A DNA stretch of 64,000 nucleotides from Amoebophrya sp. A120 (Eukaryota; Sar; Dinophyceae; Syndiniales; Amoebophryaceae): positions 612,564-676,563 of the forward strand of contig CAJINV010000005.1 of the NCBI GenBank assembly GCA_905178155.1. Reading direction: 5' to 3'. Positions 34,601-46,800 of the stretch are shown here, one piece after another; position 1 is the first letter of the stretch, and every line of letters begins with the position of its first letter. The notes under the pieces are model-generated. The model did no database searches, was not told the origin of the DNA, and saw nothing but the letters and a program-made list of their open reading frames with translations. The translations under genes were made by a program, and so were the position numbers.

Positions 34601-37600
34601 TGTTGATATTATTCGTTCCAACGTCAGCACTCGATGAGCCCGCCGTCGTTGCGGTCACCTGGTGATGCGAAACATCACGACCGGGTTGCCCATTTTCACT
34701 TCGGTGTGGAAAAGTGCTGGATGTTGAACTGCTGCTGTTATTATTACGAACGAGTTGTTGTGAATTATGGCTACTTGTTCCACCACTCGAATTGTTCTGG
34801 TTCTGAAACACGTTATGATGCAGCAGACCCCCCCGACCGTAATGGATGTTCTTTCCTTTTTTTGCACCAGCAACAACACCTGGAGGGTTGTTGTAAATGT
34901 TCATCATGTTGGAACTTGTGTCCAGCATCCCATTTTTCCCCTTCTCCTCGTCTCCGCCAAGGTTCATTCCGGTTTGCCAGCACTGCGAAGTTAGCTCCTC
35001 AATGACCCGCCGCTCCTCTCGCCGTTGCCGCTCTTTGTCTGCATGCTCCTTGTCAAGTCGGGGACCTTTCTTTCCAGCCGGAGGGGGCGCAGATGGGAAA
35101 GGTAGCACACCTTCGACGTCTCCAGCAAAGGTACTAGCACCGAAATGACTTCCACCATCGCCTGCTCTCGCGGAAGCTTTAGATATCGTGTTGAACTTAC
35201 TGTATTTCGCAGAAGCGGGATCTTGTATATTTCCAGCATGCAGGTTGCAGGCGGCCATGTTGATCGTCATATTGTGGTCACCCTTGCCTCTTTTCCCAAC
35301 GCCCTTGTGAACAAGATGTGAGCAGTCATGTTCGTCATCATATCGCGACAGCGGCTCTCCTCCTCCCGGTGGACCACGTGGTCCTTCTCCACCGTCCCAG
35401 GCACTATGGTTGTTGCTGTAAGAGCTCACCGCCGCGCGATCATGCTCACTGCCTTGATCTTGAAAAGGGCGTTGCTGCTGGTAATCCAATTTGTGTGACG
35501 TTGAGGCATGCACACTTGCGCCCCAGTAGTTGCTGGATGAAGACCAAGAATTATCACCGTTGTACATATTCACTCTATTACCGTAGCTCGTGTTCTCAAC
35601 AACGTCGTTGGAATGCGCTCGACGAAATAAGCCAGTTGCACCTTTTCCGCCTTTTTGCTGAGAGAAGTGTGGCGGGTCATGGTGCTGATGTGTCTGAGGA
35701 AAATCTTCTTGATTTTGATTGTGGAGGTGATCAAACGGTGGAAACTGAACAGCTTGTTGAGCACCTTTATTCCCGTTGTATTCATCCGAAGTTGCCGCCG
35801 AGGACTTCGACGATCCAACGGGATCCAGCACTTGATGCTCCCCTCTGCTGTGCGGCCATGATGACGACGTCGAGAACAAGTAATCGTTGTTTATTCCCTC
35901 TTCAATGTTCATTTTACCGACACCCGCCACGTCATCCAGCGCGGCAGTGCGCTGCTGCAGGTCTTCTTCAGAACCGCCCGGTAACATGGAGCCCGGAAAA
36001 TTTCTGTGACCAAGGACTTGGTCCAGCGAATTGTGCATCCTGGCGCCGCCGCGCTCGCGCCCAACACGCCTCCAGGCACACTGCTGGGGCCCGCCTCCCC
36101 AGAAGTCGCCTTTACCATTATTTTTGTTTCGATTAATACAACCTCGAGAGACGGTTGTGCTGTTTTTTGAGTTGTAACCACCTTTCGTTCGACCGGGCGG
36201 GAGGTGAAAGTTGGACATCAATTCTCCCGGGTTGCTGTACAATGATTCCAGCACATAATCAAACGGCGCGGCTCCCGGAACCGGCAGTCGTGGTGGGGCT
36301 GGCGGTGGAGGTGGTGGTCCTCCGGACGGTCCTGTCGTCCTGGCCGACGTCGAAAATCCTGCTGCCTCCTGCTCTTGGTGCTTCTCCTGCTTCGAGGGAG
36401 AAGGACGAGAAAGGTCACTCGCATTGACATTGTGTTGAAGATCATTTTGATTCTGCTGCTGGCCCCCAGTCTGGACAACAACAGCATTTCCCCCGTTATT
36501 TCTACTGTTGCCACGATGTTGTCCCTGCTTGTTAAACTGGTAGTTTTCTGTGGCTTGTTTACTCCTCGAAGACCTGTTGCCGCCTCCTGGGTGGGTGTTC
36601 GTCGTGGCTCCTGCTGTCGTTGTATACTGCGTCAATCTTCCCGCAATCGAATGAAGCATGGGCGCGTCGGAAGCGCCTTGATGGAAATGGTGCTGTGGAG
36701 TAGATGATATAGCCGACGACCCCAAAGCACCGGTTGCATTCGCTGTCGCGATTCCTGTCGTGCCTCCGTGGGACGTAACTTTCTGGGAAGTCGTCACGCG
36801 GTGGTCTTGCTGGTTTTTATGCTTGAGGTTGTTCTGACCAGCTGCATTTTGCTGTTGATGTTGATGTGATGAAGTACTATCATTCTTGATCTTGTTCCCG
36901 GCAGCCCCCAAAGTAGCACCAGCACCAGCACCTCCCCCAATGCCCCCGCCGCGTTGCGGCCCTCCGTTGTTTTTTTCGTACAGCTGCGCGTCCTGCAGTA
37001 GCAGTTCCTCCTGCAAAAGTAAAATCTCCTCCAGCACGTCCCGGCGGTCCAAAGTGGACATCATAGCGTGCGTTTCGGCCAGAAACGTTGGCGGCTGCAG
37101 CTGCACGAGCGCCGCGGCGGTCTGCTGCATTTGCTGCAGGTCTTGCGGAGCGGTGGCTGGTACTTCTACTTGTTGGGTGGTGTTATAATTTGCGTCTAGG
37201 GTTTGGATTTTGTTCTGGCTCTTCTTGCTTCCGGCTGGATCGCCTCGCGCTTTCTCCCGGTTAACATCCTTCTGGTCCTGGGTGGCTGAGTCTCGTAGTT
37301 GTTCCCTTCGCTGCCACTGCTCCATGGCCACCGAGCTGCTCATAATCGCGGTCCAAACCTGCGGTGGGAGTTTCCGTCTCAGCTCGTTCGCCGTCATGTG
37401 AATAGCAGCGTAGACTCTCTGGAACCGCATGCCCAGGAACCGCTTCACGCAGGAATGTAAGTTCGTCTGGTCCCGGGTCATCATGCCCTTCGTGTTGATT
37501 TTCTTCTTGTTGTTCTCCGTGACAATGTCGTAACTCTGATCCCGGGGAACCTGCTTCACCAAGCCAGACCGGCGGAAAGTCGTAGCGTTCTGCTTGTCCT

Positions 37601-39678
37601 CCTCGGTCGCGGCATCAAGCTGCTCGGTGTCGTTGTTTGCACCACGGCCATCTATTGTAGTTTCGACTTGTTTGCTGGAGGTTTCATCTTGACGTACGCC
37701 GACCTCTGCACGCGTCGTGCCGCTTCTAGTGTCACTTTTATTGTCAAAAGGAACAAGAACAACGCGAGGTGTGGTTGAAGAACCTCCCGCGACTTGTGAC
37801 AAAACCATCTCCTCGTTCTTCGGTGCTGGGATTTCTTGAATGACGCTGTTGCTCAGGACAGGATTCTGGTCGGAGATGACCTTAACCTCCCCCTGCTGTG
37901 CAGCTGTTGTGGCAAGCATGGTTGTTCCATCTCCAGGGCCGGACGTTGTCGCCGCGGTCGAAGTCGTGTTGCTTTTTTTCTCTAACAAGAACTCCTGGCA
38001 GCTCGTCGGGTCATAATTCTCATCATCCGCATCCGGACGGCGATAGGACGTCGTGTTTCTACTATTCGTTAAAAAAGCAAAATTGGAAGGCTCCACGCCC
38101 TCCAAACCGCTTTCCGAACTTCTAGCCCCCGCCGCGAAAAAGTCGGGCCACGACGAGCTCAAACGATCGACGTCGATGCTCGTGCGCGAGCTCTTCCTCG
38201 TCGGGGAAAAGTATAAAGAGCAGCGTTTGATTCGACTCGCCGCTGCTTCGTAGTGCGCTTCCGCCAAGGCTTCGGTATCGGAGCAGGTGGAACCGCGACG
38301 GGGCCGCAAATAGATTTTGCTTGGTCGAATCTCTTCGGTACTGCTGTTTCGCTCCCTTGGGGGGTGAAACATCGATGCTTTCACTTTCTCCTTCGTTCTC
38401 CTGGTGTCTTTGAAAGTAGTACCCCTGGTTCTTGATAAAAGTAGGTCTTTTGAAGATACTATTATTTCCTGATCCTGCTGCGCAGGGTCGTGGTCTACTT
38501 GTGCGTTAGTTTCAGAATGATCATCGTGCGTGTAGTTTTTCGCACCAGTAGTCGCTACGGAGACAGAAACCTGTGTCGCAGCGCCTGGCAAAGAGGACGA
38601 ACCTTCTGCAGATGACGAGCCCGCCGGTGGAACGGCAACAGCTTCGACTTTCTTCGGTCTCGACCTGGAATCCCAGTGAATCAGGAATTGGTCGGTAATG
38701 TGGCGATGAAATTTTTTCGTGATTTTGCGGCAGCCAGAAAGGTTCAGGTCAATGTACTCCAACGTATCTCCGAGTTCCTTCTGGGCCCGCAGAAACACCT
38801 GCATGCAGTGCAGGCGCTGCTGACTCAGCGGATCCAGGGGAGGTGCTGGTGCTTGTAAAGCGGTGCTGGCATGTTCCTTACTACTGGAGCTAGAACGACT
38901 TGCGGCGCTGGCTTTCTCTGTACTAGACCTCTCGTCCAGGGGGCGAGCTTTGCTTCCTTTGCTATTATTCCCGACCTGTTTTAAAAATATTAATCTTGGT
39001 GCGAATCAAATGGAAATCTTATTTTTCGTGGGGCTCGTAAGATTATACCATTCGTATTCTTGCTGGTACCAGAATTATGTGGTCGACACACATCTAGATC
39101 GACTTCCAGAGCAAACACGACATTTAGGTAATATCAAAAAAATATACCTGTATCACGGTCTGCGTAAACACGCTGCCTCTGCCCGTTCTGCTTCCACTCG
39201 CGCGCCCTACCCCGCTGCCACTCACACTTGAGACCAGACTATAAGCGCCGCCGCCGACGCCGCTGCTCGAACCGCCGCCCCCGGCTCCCCGCATGTAATT
39301 ATGAGCCGACGACGAAGTGCCGGCTGCAGCTGCCGTCCAGGTCGTGAACGTCAGCTGCGGGCTGACCGCGGCGTAAAGATGCGCACAGGAGGACAGAACC
39401 TGGATCCCCGGGAACACTTGCACGACAAGAAATTGAAATTCCCCCAGCAGCGTCTCGATATTCTGCACCATGAGGGTTAGATTTTCCTCCACAGAAGAAA
39501 GATCGTTCGCCAAAACGCGTTCCCATTCGTGCCGCAGGGATACCATCGAGTTCGCGTCCCCACATTGGGCGGCTTCGAGAAGGGCCTTGATCACTTTTTT
39601 CAGCTCCTCGTAGGAGATGTATCCATGGCCCTCGAGGTCGTTGACCCCGAGGTTTTTCAGGTGCTTTCCGAATTTCAT
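31662..39678 (-). CDS. SPX-domain protein with giant Gln/Asn/Gly/Ser-rich tail
   Basis: Two exons, 39678-39148 and 38975-31662, are joined in phase 0 by a GT-AG intron (ACAG|GTATAT ... AAAACAG|GTC). The product is 2614 residues. MKFGKHLK at the start is the classic SPX opening, followed by GYISYEELKKVIKALL. The C-terminal SPX helices appear near residues 235-275: RAQKELGDTLEYIDLN then LSGCRKITKKFHRH, the Lys-rich helix that binds inositol pyrophosphates. An Ala/Gly/Ser linker interrupts the domain between its halves. After it come about 2300 residues of Gln-, Asn-, Gly-, Ser- and His-rich sequence with no second domain that I recognise (no EXS, VTC or RING). It is likely a phosphate-status sensor; the tail suggests condensate-type behaviour, which is inference. 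The 7.3-kb exon has no introner. Confidence 0.85.
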
Positions 39679-40955
39679 GGTGACGGAAGTTGCCAAGGCA
39701 CGCAGCTGGTTCAATCCGCGAGAAATAGAAAAATGTCGTCTTCTTCACGAAGAGTAAAAGTATCATTTATTCTTCAACAAATAAACGCTCCCGCCGTGTC
39801 CGCTCTTCCTCTTGTAGTTTGTCTGCGCAATAGGGCAGAGTGCTGCTGTCGCTAAGTTTTCGTCGTCTTATCCATGACGTGGAAGTTGTAGAGATGCGAG
39901 GCCCTCAATCATGTTCATGCCGCGGGTCGCTGTTTACTGCACACACAAAGCTGTAATACGTTCATTACTACAGACGCAGAGGGTCGTCATGTAATCGTAG
40001 TCCTCGTCGTCGTGGTCGATTACAGGGGCTGTTTGCTTAAAATCCGCGTAATCATGTATTTCTATTTTCTATCGTGAAACCGAGTGACTACACGGCGCTC
40101 CTCAAGTAGGTTCTATGTCTAATATCTAGGAAGTTTTACAAGTACTAAACCACTCATAGACAATACTTCAAAATCATATTCTCTGAGTTCAGCCGCCACA
40201 CAGGGAATGCCCCTGCAGGGGGAGGTACGGAATCCCGATGCGAAAACGTCCTTGTAACTACCAACCATATAAAGAAAATATGTTGTCCTCGAGTAAAAAC
40301 GTGAAAACGAAACGTAAAGTACATATGCCAAGTACAAAACATGCCATTTCTGATTGGAGGAAGAAGCAAATGTTCTCTTCTAATGACAATGAGTAAAGGC
40401 GTGCGTGATCTCATATATTCTTATCACGATACAGGACGCTTGGTAGGTGTAAGTGCGTTCCGATACACATGATGGAATCGTCACTATAAATCAATTCATT
40501 GAAATCCACCAAAGTGGTCAGGTGCGCGCGTACAGCTACAGAACACACTATCGGGAGCTAGGCCGTGCAAGCTTCCATCACTAACCCTTGTTTACCAAAA
40601 TGGCGAACACTATAGAAGTTTCTAGGGATCTCAAAGGACGTGTGGCGTTTTTGGTCAGTCTTAGTCTTTGCTTTTCATTGGTCGTTTTCATCGCAATTGA
40701 GCATCTTTCTGGCGCACATAAAACCAGGCCGTATGGGAGTCTTCTGTCGGTAGATGATGATATTAGATCACTTCTACTGCATACTACTTAGTCATGAACA
40801 ATCCTCAAGGAGCATAATGTTGCAGAGCCAAGAAAGTTTGTTTGGCATTGGCATCGCGAAATCGTCGTAATCAATGCGTTTGCAGCACGAGCAGGAGATG
40901 AACGACATCATCGGTCACGCAGGAGCCATTTGTGTACTACTTCTAGAGCTTGTAG
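39679..40955. other. Intergenic, no supported gene
   Basis: About 1.3 kb. A plus-strand ORF (40588-40791) encodes a short peptide with one hydrophobic stretch (FLVSLSLCFSLVVFIAI), but nothing else supports it. No introner is present. Confidence 0.45.
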
Positions 40956-42960
40956 TCACCCTTGCTCATTCTCCTGGTCACGACCCTCGTCCTCGGCAAA
41001 ATCATCTCCCTCCAGAGCATCAACATCCTCATCGTCGTCCCCCTGCTCGTCGTCTTCTCGCTGGGCTTCGAACTGCAACAAGGCTAGCTCTATCAAATGC
41101 AAAAATGTCTGGGTCTGGAACGTTGCCGGGTTTATCATGCATATTTTGCATGACCCAGGACGTCTGCAATGCACGACCTAGCATCCCAGATTTTTAGAGG
41201 GCTTCCTGATCCTGATGCCTACTCCGCATGACAAATGCCCTCCCCGCGTAGCACAAACTAGACTCCTTTTGCTTGTCATGCAGTACAGATTTTTTCAGAG
41301 TCCAAAGTTAGCATCACAAGTTCCAACCTTCCAGACCCAGACATTTTTGCAGTTGATAAGCTCCGCGTCGGCCTCATCTTCTTCCAGAACGTCGTCACTG
41401 AAGCCGTCAAGAGAGCCTGCGGCAGCGCGGCCAGAACCAGATGTCGTCGACAGAGAGGTTTCATCTCGTATGTTCCTCCCCTCCTCACCGTCAACATGTT
41501 GCAGCGTTGAGATGATACTGTTCATGTTCTGCGACCTACTTCCCAGGAACCTTTCCGAAGACACTTTTTCCCCCGTCTGCCTTAGGTCCTCCAGATCTGG
41601 ACCTAGTTGGAACGCTGGATGCACGAATTCGGTTTTCTCCGCACGGAGGATGACTTGGCTTCGGTTGTTTTTCGCTCCGCTTATCTCCAGTTGGTCAACT
41701 TGGTGCCGGCCGTGGTAGGTGACACGGTCCTGTGAAGACCCAGATCCGAAAGCGGCGGCGCCTTCGCATTGTTCCCTGTCGTGATCCTGACCATCGGTAT
41801 AAACACCTTGTTGCGTCACAGGATCCAGATCCGAAACTGCACTTGTTGCTCCCGATTCTTCAATAAAGCTAGTGGTTCCGATGTTATGCACGAAGTACAC
41901 CTTGCTCTTCCTTTCGTTTTGCGTGGCCACCGGTCGCGGCACCGTGTATACCGGCTTCTTGCCCTTCTTGTTCGCGAAATCCTGCGGCGCGATCTCGCCA
42001 CGGTACCGCAGCAGAATTCCGTCCGTGGCGTTGACGAAGTCGAAGAAGGATCCCTTGACCCGATTTGCGCAGAAGAACCGATCCGCGTTGCAGGCGCACT
42101 GCGCCAGACAGCGTTCGCCGCAGTAGCCCTTTTCCTGCCACTTTTTGAACATGCCTAAGTGCTTCATCCGCTGCCCCTCGATCATCGCCAGCGACGCCGT
42201 TAATAACGCCCGCCCCGCGTTTCGCCAGTCCGTGGAATGCTTCGGCCGGAGCTCGTGGGGAATCACTTTCGTCGGATACATATCAACTGTAAAAATGTCT
42301 GGGTCTGGGAAATTCTGACTCTTGTCATGCACGTTTTGCATAAGCCATGATGTCTGTGATGCATACACTAGCAATACAGATTTTTAGAGGGCTTCGTGAT
42401 GCCTATTCCGAATGACAAATGCCTTCTCAGCGTAGCAAAAACTGCATTCCCTTTGGTACTCATGCAATACAGATTTTTTTGGAATCCAACTACAGCATCA
42501 CAAGTTGCATTCTTCCAGACCCAGACATTTTTACATTTGATAATACACCGGGTCATCCAGGTCCTTGCCATGGTCGTGGTTCCCGCGGTATCAAATGTAA
42601 AAATGTCTGGGTCTGGAAGAATACAAACTTGTGATGCTAAATCTGGATCCTGAAACAATTTGTGTTGCATGAGGGTCAAAGTCAAAAGCTGTCCACTTTT
42701 GACCAAGTTGGGAGTGAGTTTGTCATGCAGAATAGGCATGATACAGATCTCACAGAATCTGTCATGCTAGATCCTGCATTCCAGACCTCATGCGTCATGT
42801 TGAACCTGCATGACAAATCTTGCAATCTTCCAGACCCAGACATTTTTGCAATCCATACGCGGTACCCGATCGGCCGCGGGTGGTACTTCTTGTTGCGGTG
42901 CAGCGTCGGTACCTTCACGTACTTCGCCTGCGCCGGCACATACGAACTGCTCGACGCCAT
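40956..42960 (-). CDS. Unknown protein with Cys cluster and acidic C-terminus, three introners
   Basis: Exons are 42960-42863, 42588-42548, 42280-41364 and 41090-40956. The sum is 1191 nt, 396 residues. All three introns are introners of family C. The start MASSSSYVPAQAKYVKV is the first ATG in frame. HRNKKYHPRPIGYRG is followed by a Trp/Arg helix region and a Cys cluster (GYCGERCLAQCACNADRFFC) at roughly residues 90-110, which could bind metal or form disulphides. The middle has PQDFANKKGKKPVY. The tail is strongly acidic (DDEQGDDDEDVDALEGDD). I see no signal peptide or membrane segment and recognise no family. Confidence 0.8.
41091..41358. mobile_element. Introner element, family C (268 bp)
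   Basis: TATCAAATGCAAAAATGTC to the inverted ACATTTTTGCAGTTGATA. The direct repeats AGCTC are at 41086-41090 and 41359-41363. Excision joins DEADAE to LALLQFE. Confidence 0.93.
42281..42542. mobile_element. Introner element, family C (262 bp)
   Basis: TATCAACTGTAAAAATGTC to the inverted ACATTTTTACATTTGATA. The direct repeats ATACA are at 42276-42280 and 42543-42547. Excision joins DDPVY to PTKVIP. Confidence 0.93.
42589..42857. mobile_element. Introner element, family C (269 bp)
   Basis: TATCAAATGTAAAAATGTC to the inverted ACATTTTTGCAATCCATA. The direct repeats CGCGG are at 42584-42588 and 42858-42862. The exon between it and the previous element is only 46 bp. Excision joins RPIGYR to GNHDHGK. 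Confidence 0.93.
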
Positions 42961-43817
42961 TATGATATGGGTGGTGATGATCGTGGTGTAGGTGTGTCAG
43001 GTAGACCTAGACCTCCGAATCATATAGCATGCCCATGCGGCGCTCGCGCTGGGGCAAGAAGCGGTAATTAGAAATTGAAATGTAGAACCAGTATATAAAA
43101 GTTGTATACACGACAGGTGGAGGACAAAAAACTCAGGAACTTTTGGGCGGATCACGACTAGACGATAGGTCCAATGTCCATACGATCGAACAACCTGGAG
43201 ATACGACACACAAAGCCCAGATTCTTTGCTACCGGCACGACACGCAGCTAGTCCTTTACCTTGGTGGTGGTGCAGCTGCGGGAGTCCATGTGATGAATCA
43301 ATCATAAGTAGTTACTTACGGAATGCCGCGGTGTACTTGCAAATCTACTCGATCTCTAGAACTGCTGACAAGCAGATCAGAGAGAGTGCTGACTCCACCT
43401 CCAGCTTTTCCCGCCAAACCGAAAATAAATGAGAGAATCAATCACGCATTCAAATTCAATATACAAACTCACAGACTGTATTCTCAAAACTGTGTGCAGG
43501 GAGTGATACATCCCAATCTTTATTCTCAAGTTGATTTTCTTGTACCAAAACTCCGGACCTTCCGCTGGATGGAAAACACCAAGCGGGACGAAGTAGATTG
43601 TGCATAAATGAGCAGATCCACCAATAAAGACGTGTCAACATAGACGCACGTTCAGCACGTCGTTGCGATGAATTTACCTATTACGGTTTCAGCAGATACA
43701 AAAATAGAGCCCCTGGCCCTGCCCAACATAAAAAAATATCAGAAAGGCATGCACATGCAATGTTAGTTCCACATCTACGTATATCTATCGAAATCGAGCA
43801 AGCCGGTCGTAGCTTCC
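42961..43817. other. Intergenic, no gene seen
   Basis: About 850 bp of AT-rich sequence with short ORFs only. It holds the 5' flank of the gene starting at 42960 and the 3' flank of the gene ending at 43818. Confidence 0.5.
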
Positions 43818-46800
43818 TCACTTTTCCCCAACTGCGGATGACGAGCCACCGCTACTCGTCGTTGTTCCCGACGAGTGATTCCTATCCAGGTGCTGGCAGT
43901 TGCTGTGCCCGCGCCTCCTAGTCCTCGTTCTCCTTGGTTTATTCCGTCCGGAATTCATTGCCACTTCCCACCCGATGTTCAGGGCTGCTGCGGCCACGTA
44001 AAAACACGACAACGAGCGCAGCGTGCTCTCGGTGGCAAGCTGCACGGCGTGGGCGTTCTTCTTGGCCGCGGCTTTTGTGGCTGCTTTCGACATTGGAGGG
44101 GCTGCGGTAGTTGTTGTGGGACCATCTTCACTGGAAATTTTCGTTGCACCGGAGGCAGAAGCTTTGCTTCCTCCAGAGCCTGTCCCTGTGTTGCCACCGT
44201 AAGTAGTAGGAGCACTCCCAGAAGATAGATCCTCGTCCTCTGCAGGTACTTCTTGCTGCGCCATCTGAAACAGTGAGATCACCTGATTTGCAATCAAGGG
44301 CCCGACCACGTAGTTCATAGCCTCGTCAATGATGTTAAATGTTGCGAGGGAATGCAGTTTTTGTTGCGTGGACGAGGATGCGAGCACCTGCACTCCGCCC
44401 ATGGTCGCCTGCATCAAAAGAAGCAGAACCAACGCGGTCGTGGTAGGGGGAGAGTTGAACGCCTTTTCCAATAGGGCGCGGGGGTTGTAATGATGCTTTT
44501 CTCTGTGCTGATCGTCTCCTTCGTGGTCGTTTTTGAGCGAATTCAGGAGTTCTGTGACTTGAAATACATCCGCATCATCCAGAAACGACGTCAAAAATTC
44601 ATCATCTTCTTGCGCGCCGCCGCTAGTATTGCTGCCGAGGGTTGTGTCGCTTTCGTTGGTTGTCCCCAACTTCTTTCTGTCCGTTGAAAAGGCCTGTCCT
44701 CTATCGTCGTTCTCGTTCATCGCGCTTTTCATTGAAAGACCCTCTCTGGAGCTTCTACTGTCGTGAGGAACAGCACCAAAAGACCGCCCCTGGAGAATCG
44801 TACTAGTGATGCCCAGTGGCGGAAGGCGTTGCAAACGAGGTGATTTGTGTTCTACGGATTTTGCTCCCGCCGACGACGTTTCGCTTTCCCCACTAGAGTC
44901 GCCACGACCAGCCACGGCGCCGCTGTTCCGCTTCCTATCATTTCGTGACGCTGCTAGAAACCTCATTGCAGCAGGCGAGATGCGGGGCTGCAGGTCACGC
45001 TGGTCCTGTTCCGAGGAAAACAACCCTTGGAGTCTCTGATTCTGTCTCGGGTCGTCGGTTTTTTTCACCAAAATTTGCGGCAACACAGTGTAAAAAGTTT
45101 GCACGGCACAGAACATGGCCAGCTGCGGACCCGCACGCATCACAACACCATCCCGCTTCATGCACTTCCTGACCCGGCGAGCAGTGCTTTTCAGAAGTGA
45201 CGCGGCCTTTCTTGATGTTGTTGCGCTTCTGGTCGTGGCACTGTCTGCGGTAGGTGCCGCTGAAGACGACATCGCAGCGTCCAGTTCTTCTTGGCCCTCG
45301 CTATCTGGTGTCCTACCACGCTGCATTGCGGCAGGACAGCCATCGGATGTCGCAGCGTCTTGACCTTCCTCAGTGTGTGCCGGTTTCGTCGGACCGTCGC
45401 CTTTATTCCGCTCCAGCAGCCGAAACAGCCAGGGCTGCACCACACTTGCCGCAAGCACCGCACCAAACAACGGCCCCATCGTGACCAAAAACGCGGTGAG
45501 ATCCTTCGGGAGCCCCGCGCCCTTGTGACACAGGTGCGAGGCGGTGTTGGGGGCCAGGTTGCTTTGTGCGGAAGTGCCGAGGGAACACATCATCCACTGC
45601 GTCAAAAGGAGGATCTGCTGCTTGCGGTCTTTCGATTTACTCGCAGACGAATGGGGTTCCTCTTCCTCGTTTATTTGCCCTCGCCGCAAGTGCTCATGAA
45701 CTTCGTCACCAACGTCGGCCACAAGAGTGGCCGCGAGGTCATGATCAACTTCTGTGTCCTCTGCCGCATTGCTCTTGCCAGCACTGGCTGTGGAACAAGC
45801 ATCCGTAGTCCTAAATTTGGTGGACATTGTGCGCCGCTGATTTGTCGTTTCTTGCCCTCGCCCGCGCCACTCGGCCGACGACTCCGACCCGAAGTCAGCG
45901 CCGCACAGTTCTTCCTCGGGCCCGCCGAATAAGAATGTCTGGCTGCCAAAGCAAGTTCCAGGAGAACTCCCCGCGGCCGGGGAGGAGCAGGCGGCGGTCG
46001 TTGCGGGTGTGTAGGTGTTCGCCTTAATGTCCTTTTCATAGCTTGATACAGATGCCGGTGTGTTTGTACTGTTTTCGCTCTGCCTGCCGGATCGAAATGC
46101 ACCGTGGCACAAACTCCCTCCGCCAAGGGCCAAGGCAGTGGTGACGATAAACACGTTTGCCAGGACGACATTTTTGATCCAGCTGTCCGGACTTCCACAG
46201 GCAGCCACGTACTGGCCCAGGCCCGGGATCGCGTTTGTGAACAGTGGCAACTTCGCCAGCGCCGCCGCTTGCGCCTGCTCCTCAGACATTGCAGCTTCCT
46301 GGGATGCTGATGAAGCCGGATCATTCACGTCGTTCCCTACTAGGTCGTCATGATCATCAGCATCGACCATCATATTAACCACGTCTAGATCCTCAGTCTG
46401 ATCTGCTTCACCAGCCACTGCTCGTCCTGCCGATTCTTCTCTATCACTTTCTAGCAAACAGCTGGTCGTGTCACTGCTGACCCTCGAGGTCGAGGCCACA
46501 CTACCGGGCAAGGAGGGCGGGATCGAAAACAATTCCTTGGTGATCGTTCCAATTAACGGTGCCATAAAACCTTGGACCGCACCGCAAAGCCAGTTATTCA
46601 GCCAGTAGGACACAAGCACCTTGTCGAGGTTTCCCTCCTCCCATCCCGCCTCGAGCCCGAGGAAAATTATGACTGCGTCAACTTACCCAAACTCAACTTA
46701 CCCAAAAACTTTATTAGCGATTTTTCATAGCTAGAAGGCATGCTGATTTGTAATGCCTAAAAGTAGTAGCTATGGTTAGCTAGATAGAACTTCATATAGC

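Noticed and set aside
40588-40791. Plus-strand ORF with one hydrophobic stretch
   Set aside because: Too short to stand alone, with no splice or family support and opposite orientation to its neighbours.
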